Shown in pieces: positions 1-7,562 of a DNA stretch of 35,722 bases; the first letter of the stretch is position 1, and every line of letters starts with the position of its first letter. The stretch comes from Pseudonocardiaceae bacterium YIM PH 21723 (lineage in GTDB: Bacteria; Actinomycetota; Actinomycetes; Mycobacteriales; Pseudonocardiaceae): contig QZFT01000071.1 of the NCBI GenBank assembly GCA_003600225.1, positions 1 through 35,722 on the forward strand, written 5' to 3'. The position numbers and the translations under genes are program-made. The notes under the pieces were generated by a model that searched no databases, was not told the DNA's origin, and saw only the letters and a program-made list of their open reading frames with translations.

Positions 1-37
1 CGGCGCCACCGGAACACGTTCCGGTGGCGCCGAACTG
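1..37. repeat. Left attachment site (attL): perfect palindrome
   Basis: Bases 1-32 form a perfect inverted repeat with 15-base arms (CGGCGCCACCGGAAC) around a 2-base centre. Bases 1-23 recur at 35618-35640, close to the other end. After base 23 this copy runs on into the right arm and AACTG (to 37). The right-end copy instead carries the matching CAGTT upstream. Joining the right-end left half to this right half gives 20-base arms, as expected of a recombinase site in a circular form. The integrase gene lies about 1 kb inside. Calling it attL is inference, because the host DNA to the left is outside the window. Confidence 0.7.
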
Positions 38-62
38 TATTCATGGTCAACTCGGCACCTCT

Positions 63-98
63 ATGTAAAACAACTTTACATGTAAGGTCATTTTACAT
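63..98. promoter_or_regulatory. Two overlapping 19-bp operators before the first gene
   Basis: Two inverted repeats of the form ATGTAA-N7-TTACAT overlap by two bases: 63-81 and 80-98. The second ends 11 bases before the ATG at 110. The arrangement suits cooperative binding of a dimeric repressor. The adjacent gene encodes an HTH protein, so autoregulation is the simplest reading. No Shine-Dalgarno sequence is visible before that ATG, so the transcript may be nearly leaderless. Confidence 0.6.
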
Positions 99-109
99 AG
101 ACTTGGCTG

Positions 110-943
110 ATGGCTATCCCTGAGTTCGACCCCGCAACGGCACGACGAACCGCGATGACCGCCCTGGAATCCTGGGCGCGGCAACAGGAACGAGTGCCGG
201 AACAGCGCGCGGCCTTGCTGGCCGCGGCCTGGTATGCCGGAGAACGCACGGTCACTGAACTGTGTAAGGCGTCCGGCCTGAGTCGACCGACCGTGTACGC
301 CGATCTGCGTTCTCAGGGCATCGACGCGGCGACCGCAGACCGCGCGGCTCCTCCTCATCAGCCGAGCTACCGCCCGTTGAATCAGCAGCAGATTGCCGAC
401 CTGGCCGAGCACATGAGCGTGATCCTGCTGCCGTCCGTGATTGGTGACAAGAACGAGAAGCTGGCCGAAGTGGCATGGGCGGCCATGCAGATCATCAGGA
501 CCATCGGGGATCTTCTGGACCCCGAATTCAACCCCGGCTATGAGGTGAAAGACCTACGGGCCGGATTGCTAGACACGCTCGCTGGCCGGGCCGAGACGAT
601 CCGCCGGACTGCACACCGGCTGTGGGCGGATGAATCCACGCTCGACAAGATCACCAAGTGGACCTTCTGGGACGACATGAACGCCGCTCCGGTCGACCTG
701 TTGCCGAGCGAGGCCACCCTGACGGTCTCCCTGCCCGAGCATGGCACCGACATGACGGTGCGCCTCGGTATCGGCGAACGTCTTGAGCCCGAGGGCTCTA
801 CCACTTGGACTATCGATGCACCCCAGCCTCTGGAAGCCATTGATGGTTACCGGCACTTGGAGATCAGGTCACTGTTGAACAACCTGGCCGAAGTAGTTCG
901 GGGAGCGCTTCACCCCGATCTGTTTCCCCCAGATGATCACTGA
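110..943 (+). CDS. HTH DNA-binding regulator, 277 aa
   Basis: The N-terminal third holds a helix-turn-helix: residues about 45-68 read as two helices around LCKASGLSRPTVYADLR, which resembles phage and plasmid regulators. The remaining 200 residues match no family I can name; they include an acidic, Trp-containing region around 195-210. It is the first gene inside the left end, with no clear ribosome site. Two tandem ATGTAA-N7-TTACAT operators lie directly upstream and point to autoregulation. It converges on the integrase gene with a 28-base gap. A role in controlling excision or integration is possible from position only. Confidence 0.6.
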   Translation: MAIPEFDPATARRTAMTALESWARQQERVPEQRAALLAAAWYAGERTVTELCKASGLSRPTVYADLRSQGIDAATADRAAPPHQPSYRPLNQQQIADLAEHMSVILLPSVIGDKNEKLAEVAWAAMQIIRTIGDLLDPEFNPGYEVKDLRAGLLDTLAGRAETIRRTAHRLWADESTLDKITKWTFWDDMNAAPVDLLPSEATLTVSLPEHGTDMTVRLGIGERLEPEGSTTWTIDAPQPLEAIDGYRHLEIRSLLNNLAEVVRGALHPDLFPPDDH

Positions 944-971
944 CCAGTTCATGGTCTAGACCGGTTCCCTG

Positions 972-2186
972 TTACGCCGCGGTGTCCAGGTCGGCCAAGC
1001 CCCGTTCAATCAGCTGGCCGGCGCGATGCGCCGAGGAATCGGCCAGCAGACCGGCGCCCTGCGTGTACCGCTGGGTTGTCGCCGGGTCACGGTGACCGAG
1101 GAGAAGCTGGACCCGGTTCAGGTGCTCACCGGCGTCCGTCAGCCGCGTGGCGATCGAGTGCCGCAGGACGTGAGGGTGGAGCCGGTCGGCAACCTCGACT
1201 AGCTCCGGGTGGGTACCGGCAACCCGATGAAGGGTCAGCCGGACCTCGGCGCGGTCCAGGCGGCCGCCACCGGCGCGGCCGCGGTACGGCAGGGTGGTCA
1301 GCAACGGTGTGCGGCCGCTGGCCTGGCCAGGCAACGCCAGGCCGCTGCAGGTCCGCCACGCCAGGTAGGAGTCCAGTCTGGCGGCCGCCGCCGGTGGAAC
1401 CGGGATCCGCTGCTTCTTCCCGCCCTTGCGTGTGACGTCCAGGACTCGATATCCGAAGTCGCTCCCGTAGTCGGTGACGTCCAGGCTGATCAACTCGGAC
1501 ACCCGCAAGCCGAGGATGGCCAGCAACGCGACTACCGCCGAGGTACGCAACCGGGTGGGGCTGTCGTACCGGTCTGCAGCCCACACCAGGAGATCCAGCT
1601 GGCGCGGTGACAACGCGCGGGTTGGGGAGTACATGCGGTCCAGGTCCAGGCCGGCCCGCTTGCGGCTGACACCGGCGCTCGGGTGGTAATCCGCCCATCC
1701 TTCATCAATGGCGTGATCAAACAAGCTGGTCACGACGGCCAACCGGCGGCCGCGGGCTGCCTTGCCCAGCAACGGTTCCGTGTCGTCGTCCGGGTGCGTG
1801 CGGTTGGCCATGGCGGTCAGCCAGGCGCGCACGTGATCGCGCTGGACGTCTTCGATCGGGTCCAGGCCGGCGGCCAGGCACGCCGGGTACCAGGTCAGAT
1901 CAGCGGCAAGGGCGCGCTTACTCGGGGTGCGGGCCCGCATGATCTCCCGCAGGGACGGCACGGGGAGCGCGTCCACCAGGTCCTGGAGTTCGTACTGGTG
2001 CACGACGTAGGCCACGCCGAGGTCCCGCCCGTACGCCGCGGCGGTCCCGCGTTCTGCGTCGAACGTGGCCAGCCACTGCCCGGTCCGGCGGAGCAGCTGC
2101 TCCACGTCGACCTGGCCGGCGGATCCGCCGACGTCCACCAGGACGCCGGACGGTTCCACCACCAGGTCCGCGCCGGGCGTGGTCAC
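972..2186 (-). CDS. int: Tyrosine recombinase (integrase), 404 aa
   Basis: Site-specific recombinase expected to integrate and excise the element. The catalytic set is complete: Arg228 in LGLRVSEL, a beta-hairpin Lys in KGGKKQ near 254-258, His339-x-x-Arg342 in HVLRHS, His365 in LLGHRD, and the nucleophile Tyr374 in TTQRYTQ. The N-terminal 200 residues fit the SAM-like core-binding domain, including a helix-rich stretch at 85-160. Length is normal for phage and ICE integrases. It starts with GTG overlapping the stop of the gene at 2183-2464 (GTGA), so the two are probably translationally coupled. Its place about 1 kb from attL is typical of integrating elements. Confidence 0.95.
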   Translation of the reverse strand: MTTPGADLVVEPSGVLVDVGGSAGQVDVEQLLRRTGQWLATFDAERGTAAAYGRDLGVAYVVHQYELQDLVDALPVPSLREIMRARTPSKRALAADLTWYPACLAAGLDPIEDVQRDHVRAWLTAMANRTHPDDDTEPLLGKAARGRRLAVVTSLFDHAIDEGWADYHPSAGVSRKRAGLDLDRMYSPTRALSPRQLDLLVWAADRYDSPTRLRTSAVVALLAILGLRVSELISLDVTDYGSDFGYRVLDVTRKGGKKQRIPVPPAAAARLDSYLAWRTCSGLALPGQASGRTPLLTTLPYRGRAGGGRLDRAEVRLTLHRVAGTHPELVEVADRLHPHVLRHSIATRLTDAGEHLNRVQLLLGHRDPATTQRYTQGAGLLADSSAHRAGQLIERGLADLDTAA

Positions 2187-2464
2187 AGGTGCTCCGGGTC
2201 CGCCGGTCCGGACAGTTCCACCGTGCCAACCTGGCGGCCGCGGAGTGGGTTCACCGGCCGGTTGTTCACCGCGTCCAGCGTGCCGGTGATCTCCCCGGCG
2301 GCGGTCTGCAGGGTGAGCGTCGGAACGGCGGAGCCGGGCAACTGCTGCAGGACTCCGATCAGCTGATCGACCGTCCAGCGTGTCGTCTCGGCGGCGGCCG
2401 CCATCTTCGGCTTGAAGTCCAGCACGTTGTCCGCCGCCTCGGCGCCGTGCTCATCGCGGGTCAT
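2183..2464 (-). CDS. Small hypothetical protein coupled to int, 93 aa
   Basis: A 93-residue acidic protein with no domain I recognise. Its C-terminal half (LTLQTAAGEITGTLDAVNNRPV) looks like a small beta-rich fold. It ends in a GTGA overlap with int, so both are read from one message. It is not a recognisable excisionase: no HTH is visible. No ribosome site precedes the ATG at 2464, so the transcript may be leaderless. A modulator of integrase expression or activity would fit the context, but that is inference. Confidence 0.6.
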   Translation of the reverse strand: MTRDEHGAEAADNVLDFKPKMAAAAETTRWTVDQLIGVLQQLPGSAVPTLTLQTAAGEITGTLDAVNNRPVNPLRGRQVGTVELSGPADPEHL

Positions 2465-2502
2465 GGGGGAAGGGTGCCACAGACCCCCGACACGCGCGAA
2501 CG

Positions 2503-2524
2503 CTACGAAACGTGCATTTCGTAG
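2503..2524. promoter_or_regulatory. Operator-like inverted repeat between divergent genes
   Basis: A perfect 8-base inverted repeat, CTACGAAA-N6-TTTCGTAG, lies in the 115-base gap between the divergently read 2183-2464 (minus) and 2580-3299 (plus). The position suits an operator controlling both genes. The binding protein is unknown; the HTH-like protein of 2580-3299 is the nearest candidate. Confidence 0.5.
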
Positions 2525-2558
2525 TGCTTAACCTGATCAGTGGACACCCCGCCGTAGG

Positions 2559-2577
2559 CTTCAGTGAAATACTGAAG
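2559..2577. promoter_or_regulatory. TTCAGT/ACTGAA inverted repeat, copy 1
   Basis: CTTCAGT-N5-ACTGAAG, a perfect 7-base inverted repeat ending 3 bases before the ATG of 2580-3299. Related TTCAGT-N4-ACTGAA sites occur at 27024-27039 and 33349-33364, both in gene-free stretches. Overlap with the probable transcription and translation start suggests a repressor site. Confidence 0.45.
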
Positions 2578-2579
2578 GC

Positions 2580-3299
2580 ATGGCCACCCCACCCCGCATC
2601 ACCCGCGCTGAACTGCGGGAAACCCTGGTGAGGATCATCAATCGCCGGGTGAAGGTGGACGACCCGGACCGACACCACCTGTGCGACGACCCGGACCAGG
2701 CCGACCCGCGCGAAGTCCGCGCCTACCTCCGCCGGTACGCCGGACCGAACATCCCCCGCTGGGTGCTGCAGGCCGACGCCGTCGACCGGCTGACCCTCGG
2801 CGCCTGGACCTGGTGGGATGACCGGCGCGACGAGCTGGCCGACCTCCGCGCCGGCATTCGCCTCGGTTTGTTCCTGTCCACCTTGGGCGCCCCGCTGGGC
2901 ATCAAATCCCCCCAGGGCGTCCAGGACCGCATGGACCGGCTGGAGGCCCTGCTGAAGTACGACCGGCCGGACGAGAAGCTGACCAGGACCGCCCGCCGGA
3001 TCCAGCGCGAACACGACCCGCGGGACCGCTGGGTGACGCAGCACGCCACCGAGCTGCAGGACGTGGCCGGCAGGGTCCTGGCGGCCGCCGAGCGGCACCA
3101 GGTCACCGGGGAATGGCTCGAGGAGTTGGCCGCCGACCACGCGGCCGCGGCCTGGTCGCCCGCGTCCCTCGGCGTCCTGGGCCTGGCCCTCGGCGAACTC
3201 CGCACCGCTTCCGCGGTCACCGAGCTGCAGACCACGCACAACGTGCACCGCGCCATCGCGGCCGCCGAACACTTGCGAACACGATTCGCCCACTTCTAG
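2580..3299 (+). CDS. Hypothetical protein with HTH-like segment, 239 aa
   Basis: No family is recognised with confidence. Residues about 100-127 (LGIKSPQGVQDRMDRLEALL) look like the recognition helix-turn-helix of MarR- or sigma-like proteins. Arg/Asp-rich helices flank it (RRIQREHDPRDRWVTQHATELQDVAGRVLAAA around 137-165). The start ATG sits 3 bases after the TTCAGT operator, so the message is probably leaderless or nearly so. DNA binding is likely; the target is unknown. Confidence 0.6.
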   Translation: MATPPRITRAELRETLVRIINRRVKVDDPDRHHLCDDPDQADPREVRAYLRRYAGPNIPRWVLQADAVDRLTLGAWTWWDDRRDELADLRAGIRLGLFLSTLGAPLGIKSPQGVQDRMDRLEALLKYDRPDEKLTRTARRIQREHDPRDRWVTQHATELQDVAGRVLAAAERHQVTGEWLEELAADHAAAAWSPASLGVLGLALGELRTASAVTELQTTHNVHRAIAAAEHLRTRFAHF

Positions 3300-3334
3300 C
3301 GCGAAAATCGGCCACCTGTGCTTACCGTGCGCCC

Positions 3335-3622
3335 GTGGATACTTCCCAACTCCGTGAAGACGAGCTACCCGAACACGGTCCGCAGTACCTCCGCCTGATC
3401 GGCGCCGGACCCCGCTACCAGGTGATGACCCCGGACACGTGCCCGCGGTGCTCTGCAGACTTCCGGCCACGCCGGACCAGCCAGGGCCTGGTGACCGGGA
3501 TCCTGATCAGCTACAGCCCGACCGTGAAACGCGCCGTGTACTGGTGCCTGCCGGAACACGGATGCGGCTACCGGTGGACGAACACCGGCGTAGAGGAGTG
3601 GGTTGCACCCCGACCGCCGTAG
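3335..3622 (+). CDS. Zinc-ribbon-like small protein, 95 aa
   Basis: Two Cys pairs can bind a metal: Cys36-P-R-Cys39 and Cys71-x5-Cys77, about 32 residues apart, as in small Zn ribbons. I chose the GTG at 3335 because a TANNNT -10 box (TACCGT, 3323-3328) lies 6 bases upstream. That spacing fits the leaderless transcripts common in actinomycetes; the longer reading frame upstream overlaps the previous gene. The function is unknown. It converges on the 310-aa gene that ends at 3627. Confidence 0.6.
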   Translation: MDTSQLREDELPEHGPQYLRLIGAGPRYQVMTPDTCPRCSADFRPRRTSQGLVTGILISYSPTVKRAVYWCLPEHGCGYRWTNTGVEEWVAPRPP

Positions 3623-3626
3623 GCGG

Positions 3627-4559
3627 TCACGGCGTCATCCAGGTAGCGACCGTGCCAGGCGGAAGGTGCACCGCGGCCGCGGGCTGCGGATCTTCCCCGC
3701 CCAGGGCGTAGTGAGTCGGCGAGCCACCGGTCGGAGACCACAGACATTTCCCAACCACGGCGAACGAACCATCACGGTGGCGCTGAACGACAGTTCCCGG
3801 CGGGAACCCGCCCTGGGAACTGCACAGCATCGCGTCCAGCGTCTGGAGTGCCCCCGACATGCCGATTCCCCGGATCAACGGATGGCCGTATTCGCTGTCG
3901 TAGTCGTACGGAGTGAACTCCCGGTCGACTTGACCAAGAAGGCTGGCGGCGAACTCCCGCGCCCGAGGGTCATCATGCGTAGCGGCCTGAGGTTCCAAGA
4001 TCGCGCGTGCTCGCTCGACAAACCGCAACGTCGACTCCCACCACCCGTTTTCCATGAGCAACCGCGCGTATCGGTCCAGCTCGGCGAACGCCGCATCAAC
4101 GGGCATCGGCTCACCCGCGGCGACCAGCTCCGCCAACAGCTCGGCATCCGGCAACAGCTCCGGGCGCTCATGCAGGGCGACCACGTACAGCAGATCCAGC
4201 GCCAGGCGCCGCTCCCACCCGCCGTAGGTGGGACCGTCCAACCACCAATCGGCCAGATGCCGCGGGCGACTGTCGATCTTTGAGGCCATCCTGGCGTGCA
4301 CCCCGATAAACCGAGGATTGACCAAGGGCCACCGGCGCCGCACCGTCCAGTAGTACCGCTGATCTTCCGTCATGACCCGGCGCCCGAACTCCTTCGGTTC
4401 CTTGGGCGGGAAGGCATACCAGTCGATACCCGACCATTCGGCCGGCTGCTCAGCATCGGCCTGCAGGTTCGGCGCCGTGAAGTGGGCCGCGGTGTACGAG
4501 GTGCCGCCCGCGGCCGCGCGGGCCCTGGTGGCCTGCTTACGAGCCTTGTCCTTGGTCAT
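3627..4559 (-). CDS. Hypothetical protein with basic N-terminus, 310 aa
   Basis: The basic, Ala-rich N-terminus (MTKDKARKQATRARAAAGG) followed by SYTAAHF is a pattern I associate with uncharacterised proteins of actinobacterial plasmids and ICEs. The middle is helical and Trp/Leu-rich, and the C-terminus is beta-like with a short SH3-like look (GTVVQRHRDGSFAVVGKCLW). No catalytic motif is visible. The start at 4559 is preferred over an upstream one because GGAG lies about 8 bases before it. It is read divergently from the gene at 4882. Confidence 0.6.
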   Translation of the reverse strand: MTKDKARKQATRARAAAGGTSYTAAHFTAPNLQADAEQPAEWSGIDWYAFPPKEPKEFGRRVMTEDQRYYWTVRRRWPLVNPRFIGVHARMASKIDSRPRHLADWWLDGPTYGGWERRLALDLLYVVALHERPELLPDAELLAELVAAGEPMPVDAAFAELDRYARLLMENGWWESTLRFVERARAILEPQAATHDDPRAREFAASLLGQVDREFTPYDYDSEYGHPLIRGIGMSGALQTLDAMLCSSQGGFPPGTVVQRHRDGSFAVVGKCLWSPTGGSPTHYALGGEDPQPAAAVHLPPGTVATWMTP

Positions 4560-4881
4560 GATCTGCTCCAGACCGGTAGGTGATCCCACGCATCCCCACC
4601 AGACGACTGGCAGATGATGACTTCTCTCATGCGCGAGTCGGAGACCCTTCGGTCCTCTTCGCTGTTCCGGCGTGGGCGGGTTCAGCTCGGAGTCAGGCCA
4701 GCGCACAGCGGCCGCCGATCACGATACCGCCGACACCCCGGCGACAGGAGAACCAAGTGGGTTGATGTGCTGAAGTTCTAACGTGCTGATGGGCTATCCC
4801 AGCTAAACGGCATTTTTTGAGTGTTGACACTCTCCCTGAGTCGAGTGTAGTTTTAAAACTACGCCAACTAGGGAGGGTGAC
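4560..4881. promoter_or_regulatory. Divergent intergenic region with promoter and two palindromes
   Basis: This 322-base gap holds copy 1 of the dispersed repeat (4764-4806) and a consensus-like promoter reading right: TTGACA (4824-4829), 18-base spacer, TAGTTT (4848-4853). A palindrome GAGTGT-TG-ACACTC (4819-4832) covers the -35 box. A 16-base palindrome, GTAGTTTTAAAACTAC (4847-4862), covers the -10 box. Two palindromes over both boxes point to tight repression. I see no gene in the rest of the gap. Confidence 0.65.
4764..4806 (+). repeat. Dispersed intercistronic repeat, copy 1 (GT form)
   Basis: Contains GTGCTGATGGGCTATCCCAG preceded by another GTGCTGA unit. It is one of eleven related copies (see also 5520, 6418, 22330, 29094, 30025, 30537, 31946, 32786, 33088, 34127). 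The GT-rich strand is the plus strand here, which is also the coding strand of the next gene. Confidence 0.7.
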
Positions 4882-5112
4882 ATGGCCAGCACCGGATCAC
4901 TGTTCGAGCAGTTCGAGACCGCCGCGCCGGCGGCCGCGGTGGACGTGCCGCTGTTCGACCTGCAGGAGGGCACCGAACCGGTTGCCGCGGCCAAGGTGTG
5001 GGAAGCACCGACCGCGCCGGAGCGCCAGGCCGTCACCGGCGGACTGTTCCCCATGGCCCTGGCGCTCCCCGCCGAGGACGCCGCCGAACTGTCCTTTCAG
5101 CTGACCATCTGA
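4882..5112 (+). CDS. Small hypothetical protein, 76 aa
   Basis: A short, acidic, Ala/Pro-rich protein (76 residues) with no recognised domain. It has an excellent ribosome site (AGGGAGG, about 5 bases before ATG) and is the first gene behind the strong palindrome-covered promoter at 4824-4853. The next gene begins 15 bases after its stop, so they form an operon. A role cannot be assigned. Confidence 0.6.
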   Translation: MASTGSLFEQFETAAPAAAVDVPLFDLQEGTEPVAAAKVWEAPTAPERQAVTGGLFPMALALPAEDAAELSFQLTI

Positions 5113-5127
5113 GCACCGGAGAACACC

Positions 5128-5499
5128 ATGTACGGCGACCGCGAACCGATCGAGCACCAGCCCACCGAACACGTTGCGGAGGCCAGCCAGGCCGAACAGG
5201 CCGTAGACCTGGCCGCCGAGTGGGACCGCGTGCAGGCCGGCGACCAGCAGCCCACCGGCGGCCGCGTGTGGGGCCTGCCGGAACTCGCCGAGGGTGAGCT
5301 GTGGGTGGACATCGCCGGCGCCTCGGTGATCGCCGGAATCCCCTCGAAGTCCATCACCGCGTACCTGGCCCAGGGCCGTCCCAAGCGGAACCCCTTCCCC
5401 GCGGCTCACCGGTTCCTGTACCGCCTGTACTGGCCCATGGGCGTCATCCAGGCGTGGCACCACCGGGAGAATGCGCTCCGGTCCGACTCGGCGGAGTGA
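5128..5499 (+). CDS. Excisionase/AlpA-like HTH protein, 123 aa
   Basis: Residues about 58-113 resemble the winged HTH of MerR/excisionase-like proteins. They read as a first helix pair (VDIAGASVIAGIPSKSITAYL), a basic turn (RPKRNPFP) and a strand leading to a final helix (YWPMGVIQAWHHREN). The N-terminal half is acidic and Gln-rich. In integrating elements such proteins bend DNA and direct excision, so it is the best Xis candidate here, although it lies 3 kb from int. GGAG precedes the ATG. It shares the operon driven from 4824. Confidence 0.55.
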   Translation: MYGDREPIEHQPTEHVAEASQAEQAVDLAAEWDRVQAGDQQPTGGRVWGLPELAEGELWVDIAGASVIAGIPSKSITAYLAQGRPKRNPFPAAHRFLYRLYWPMGVIQAWHHRENALRSDSAE

Positions 5500-5519
5500 G
5501 TATCGTCGTCCCGTTCGCC

Positions 5520-5555
5520 GTGCTGGTGTGCTGACGTGCTGATGGGTTATCGCAG
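5520..5555 (+). repeat. Dispersed intercistronic repeat, copy 2 (GT form)
   Basis: Three tandem GTGCTG units followed by GATGGGTTATCGCAG, in the 72-base gap between 5128-5499 and 5572-6075. Confidence 0.75.
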
Positions 5556-5571
5556 ATAGAAAGGCTAAATC

Positions 5572-6075
5572 GTGACCGAGCAGGAGATACCGACGCCGCA
5601 GAACTACACGGCGGAGCACCCGGACGCCGGCGAATGGGTGGCCTCGGACAACCCGCTGGCCGAAGCGTTCCGGCTGGCCGGCGCCGAGGAGGCGCGCACG
5701 TTCGCCGCACAGTTCCGCGGGATCGGCCTGGCCACGCTGCGCACCAGCCGGACCCTGCAGAACGAGGGCCTGGCCGCCAGCGCGCGTGAGCTGAACACCG
5801 GCGGCCTGGAGCAGCTGGCCGCGGAACTCTCCGACACCGAACGCCACCGCCGCGCGTACGTCGAGCACCGACGTGCCGAGGGTGACCCGGACTACCAGTA
5901 CCCGGCGCACCTCATCGGCCCCGGTGCCGCCGACTACCCGCCGCCGGCGGCCGGCTGGATGAGCGCCGAGGACCGCGCCCTGGCCGCCGAACCCCCACCG
6001 TTCGCCGAACTCCTCGGCGCCCTCGGCAACCTGTCGGCACTCCTGCAGGACGACCCGCACCGGAGGCGGCCATGA
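5572..6075 (+). CDS. Hypothetical protein, 167 aa
   Basis: An acidic, Ala- and Glu-rich soluble protein. Residues about 30-120 are predicted helical by eye (AEAFRLAGAEEARTFAAQF; LEQLAAELSDTERHRRAYVEHRR), and the C-terminus is Pro-rich. No family is recognised. It starts with GTG 16 bases after repeat copy 2. Its stop overlaps the start of the next gene (ATGA), so the two are coupled. Confidence 0.6.
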   Translation: MTEQEIPTPQNYTAEHPDAGEWVASDNPLAEAFRLAGAEEARTFAAQFRGIGLATLRTSRTLQNEGLAASARELNTGGLEQLAAELSDTERHRRAYVEHRRAEGDPDYQYPAHLIGPGAADYPPPAAGWMSAEDRALAAEPPPFAELLGALGNLSALLQDDPHRRRP

Positions 6076-6383
6076 CCGCGGCCGCGAAGCAATGCGGGGT
6101 GCCCTGGGGAATCTGCCCGGATCACGGCCGGTCGCTGCGCACCAGCGCGCGCCGTACCTGGTGCACCTCGTTCGGATGTGACCGGACGTGGAACTACGAC
6201 CGGCTGGACATGGACTGTCCCGAACCGGTGTGGGCCCGTCTGGACTTCGCCGAGGGCGAGGTAACCGAATTCTGCGAAGCGCACGCACGCGACGCGGACA
6301 TGTTCGTCCGGCCCAACAGGCCGGTGATCACGCGCCTGGACGGCCAGCCGTTCGCCGGTGCTCCCTACGACGAGGGCGCCTAA
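6072..6383 (+). CDS. Cys-rich zinc-ribbon protein, 103 aa
   Basis: Metal-binding residues are spaced as a Zn ribbon: Cys15-x-x-His18 in ICPDHG, Cys31 and Cys36 in WCTSFGC, and later Cys49, Cys68 and His71. The CP-x-HG ... WC-x4-C-x-R-x-W pattern recurs in uncharacterised small proteins of actinobacterial mobile elements, as far as I know. It overlaps the previous gene by ATGA. Its TAA stop falls in a weak AC-rich match to the dispersed repeat (6379-6408). The function is unknown; nucleic-acid or protein binding is plausible. Confidence 0.6.
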   Translation: MTAAAKQCGVPWGICPDHGRSLRTSARRTWCTSFGCDRTWNYDRLDMDCPEPVWARLDFAEGEVTEFCEAHARDADMFVRPNRPVITRLDGQPFAGAPYDEGA

Positions 6384-6417
6384 CCAGCTCAGCACCACGA
6401 ACACAATCCATTGCTCT

Positions 6418-6448
6418 GATGTGCTGATGTGCTAGTGGGTTATCCCAG
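6418..6448 (+). repeat. Dispersed intercistronic repeat, copy 3 (GT form)
   Basis: Two GTGCT units, then AGTGGGTTATCCCAG. It sits in the 119-base gap between 6072-6383 and 6503-6691. A degenerate opposite-facing copy may lie at 6379-6408. Confidence 0.75.
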
Positions 6449-6502
6449 TTAAAAGCCACTTTTTGCCAAAATTGTGATCAATAACTGAAGGTAGGTGCAC
6501 TA

Positions 6503-6691
6503 ATGGAACACCTTGGTTTCAAAAACGGTGAGCGTGTCGAGCACCCCAGCCGGGGTACCGGAACTGTTCAGGTCCGTCCGTGGGATGAGAACAAGTTCCC
6601 CGCCGGGGGTACCTGGGGGGAAGTCAAATGGGATGACGACAACTACCCCGAACAGCTCGAACAGGTCGCAACAGACCTGACCAAGCAATGA
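6503..6691 (+). CDS. Small SH3/KOW-like protein, 62 aa
   Basis: A 62-residue beta-type protein. The start FKNGERVEHPSRGTGTVQVR is a typical first hairpin of an SH3-like or KOW barrel (as in proteins beginning 'GERVxHxxxGxGxV'), followed by GEVKWDDDNYP. The ribosome site AAGGTAGGTG precedes the ATG. A strong hairpin terminator follows 17 bases after the stop, so this ends the operon. Partner and role are unknown. Confidence 0.6.
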   Translation: MEHLGFKNGERVEHPSRGTGTVQVRPWDENKFPAGGTWGEVKWDDDNYPEQLEQVATDLTKQ

Positions 6692-6708
6692 GCGACTAGC
6701 CATGTGCG

Positions 6709-6743
6709 CCGAGGGCCCCACCTGCTGCAGGTGGGGCCCTCGG
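6709..6743. terminator. Hairpin terminator, 16-bp stem
   Basis: Perfect 16-base arms starting CCGAGGGCCCCACCTG, with a 3-base loop, then TTCGTTCG. It lies between the end of the plus operon (6691) and the end of the minus gene (6822), so it can serve both directions. There is no long T tract, as is common in actinomycetes. Confidence 0.7.
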
Positions 6744-6821
6744 TTCGTTCGGACGGCCTGGTGGTCTGTCGGGGTTCAGGCTCGTCTCCTGCTGCCCAGC
6801 GAGGTCAAGACCTCGGGGTCA

Positions 6822-7256
6822 TCACTGGGCAGCGTCTCCACCGGTGGACGCCGGGGGGACGTCGCTCGGGGGCTTCAGCAGGGCGCACACGGGTTCCAGC
6901 TGACTGGCCAGGGTGATCAACGACGGACGGTAGCGCGCCTTCTCCCCCTTGGTCTCCGGCGGCCGCACTTTCCAAATGGTCAGTTCCGGAACGGTGATCA
7001 GGTTCGTGACCTCGATGGCCAGGTCTGCAACGCTGGGCCGGTTCTCCAGCAGCGTCGGACGCCAACCGGCGGCTAGGAGGCCCTGACAGACCCTGGCCAC
7101 GTTCTTCAGGGCAACCACGACGTTCTCCGGGTGCCTGCCATCGTCGGCGTACACCTCGGCGGCACTTCTTAACGCGCGTAGGTCGCCGTAGAGCTGGGCG
7201 CCGGCCTGGATCTCTTGGGCCGTGCTGGGCATCCATTGACGTTTCGCGCTGGTCAT
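6822..7256 (-). CDS. Hypothetical helical protein, 144 aa
   Basis: A soluble, mostly helical protein with no recognised domain. I chose the ATG at 7256 (MTSAKRQWMPST) over the longer reading frame, whose first 54 residues look like translated promoter DNA. No ribosome site is evident, so the start is uncertain. It is read divergently from the XRE regulator across a 306-base gap with two operator-like repeats, so that regulator may control it. Confidence 0.5.
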   Translation of the reverse strand: MTSAKRQWMPSTAQEIQAGAQLYGDLRALRSAAEVYADDGRHPENVVVALKNVARVCQGLLAAGWRPTLLENRPSVADLAIEVTNLITVPELTIWKVRPPETKGEKARYRPSLITLASQLEPVCALLKPPSDVPPASTGGDAAQ

Positions 7257-7562
7257 CGTGTGCCGATCGTGGAAAGGGTGGAGCCGAACCCTGGGGGATC
7301 GTCCGGCCCCACCCGTGTCGGTGGGTCGAGCGGCGGTCTCGTGGAGGTCATCCGAACCAGGTGAGGCGCGGTCCGACACCCTATGGACCGCTACCGCCGC
7401 CCGACTGGTGTAAGTCACCTCACACCAGTGGCTAAATTTAGCAGATTGATTTAGCGAATGCTGTCAGGGTGTTGTCCCCGTGTCGCTGGAATCAGCCGGT
7501 CCCCCGGCTGAGAGGATGGGAAGACCCTGTATATGCCGGGAAAAGCCAGATGGGAGGGCTGC
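7257..7562. promoter_or_regulatory. Divergent regulatory region of the XRE gene
   Basis: Two inverted repeats lie here. ACTGGTGT-N10-ACACCAGT spans 7404-7429. The perfect palindrome GCTAAATTTAGC spans 7431-7442, with a further half-site ATTTAGC at 7449-7455. They adjoin each other and are the only AT-rich part of the gap, so they probably carry the promoter and operators for one or both flanking genes. I see no gene in the gap. Confidence 0.5.

Noticed and set aside
1-37. tRNA gene 3' end as integration target
   Set aside because: Neither att copy nor its flanks can be folded or read as a tRNA end; there is no TTC loop or acceptor stem.
3627-4706. Longer 359-aa form of the 310-aa protein
   Set aside because: The extra 49 residues have no ribosome site and a translation unlike a protein start; GGAG lies before the internal ATG at 4559.
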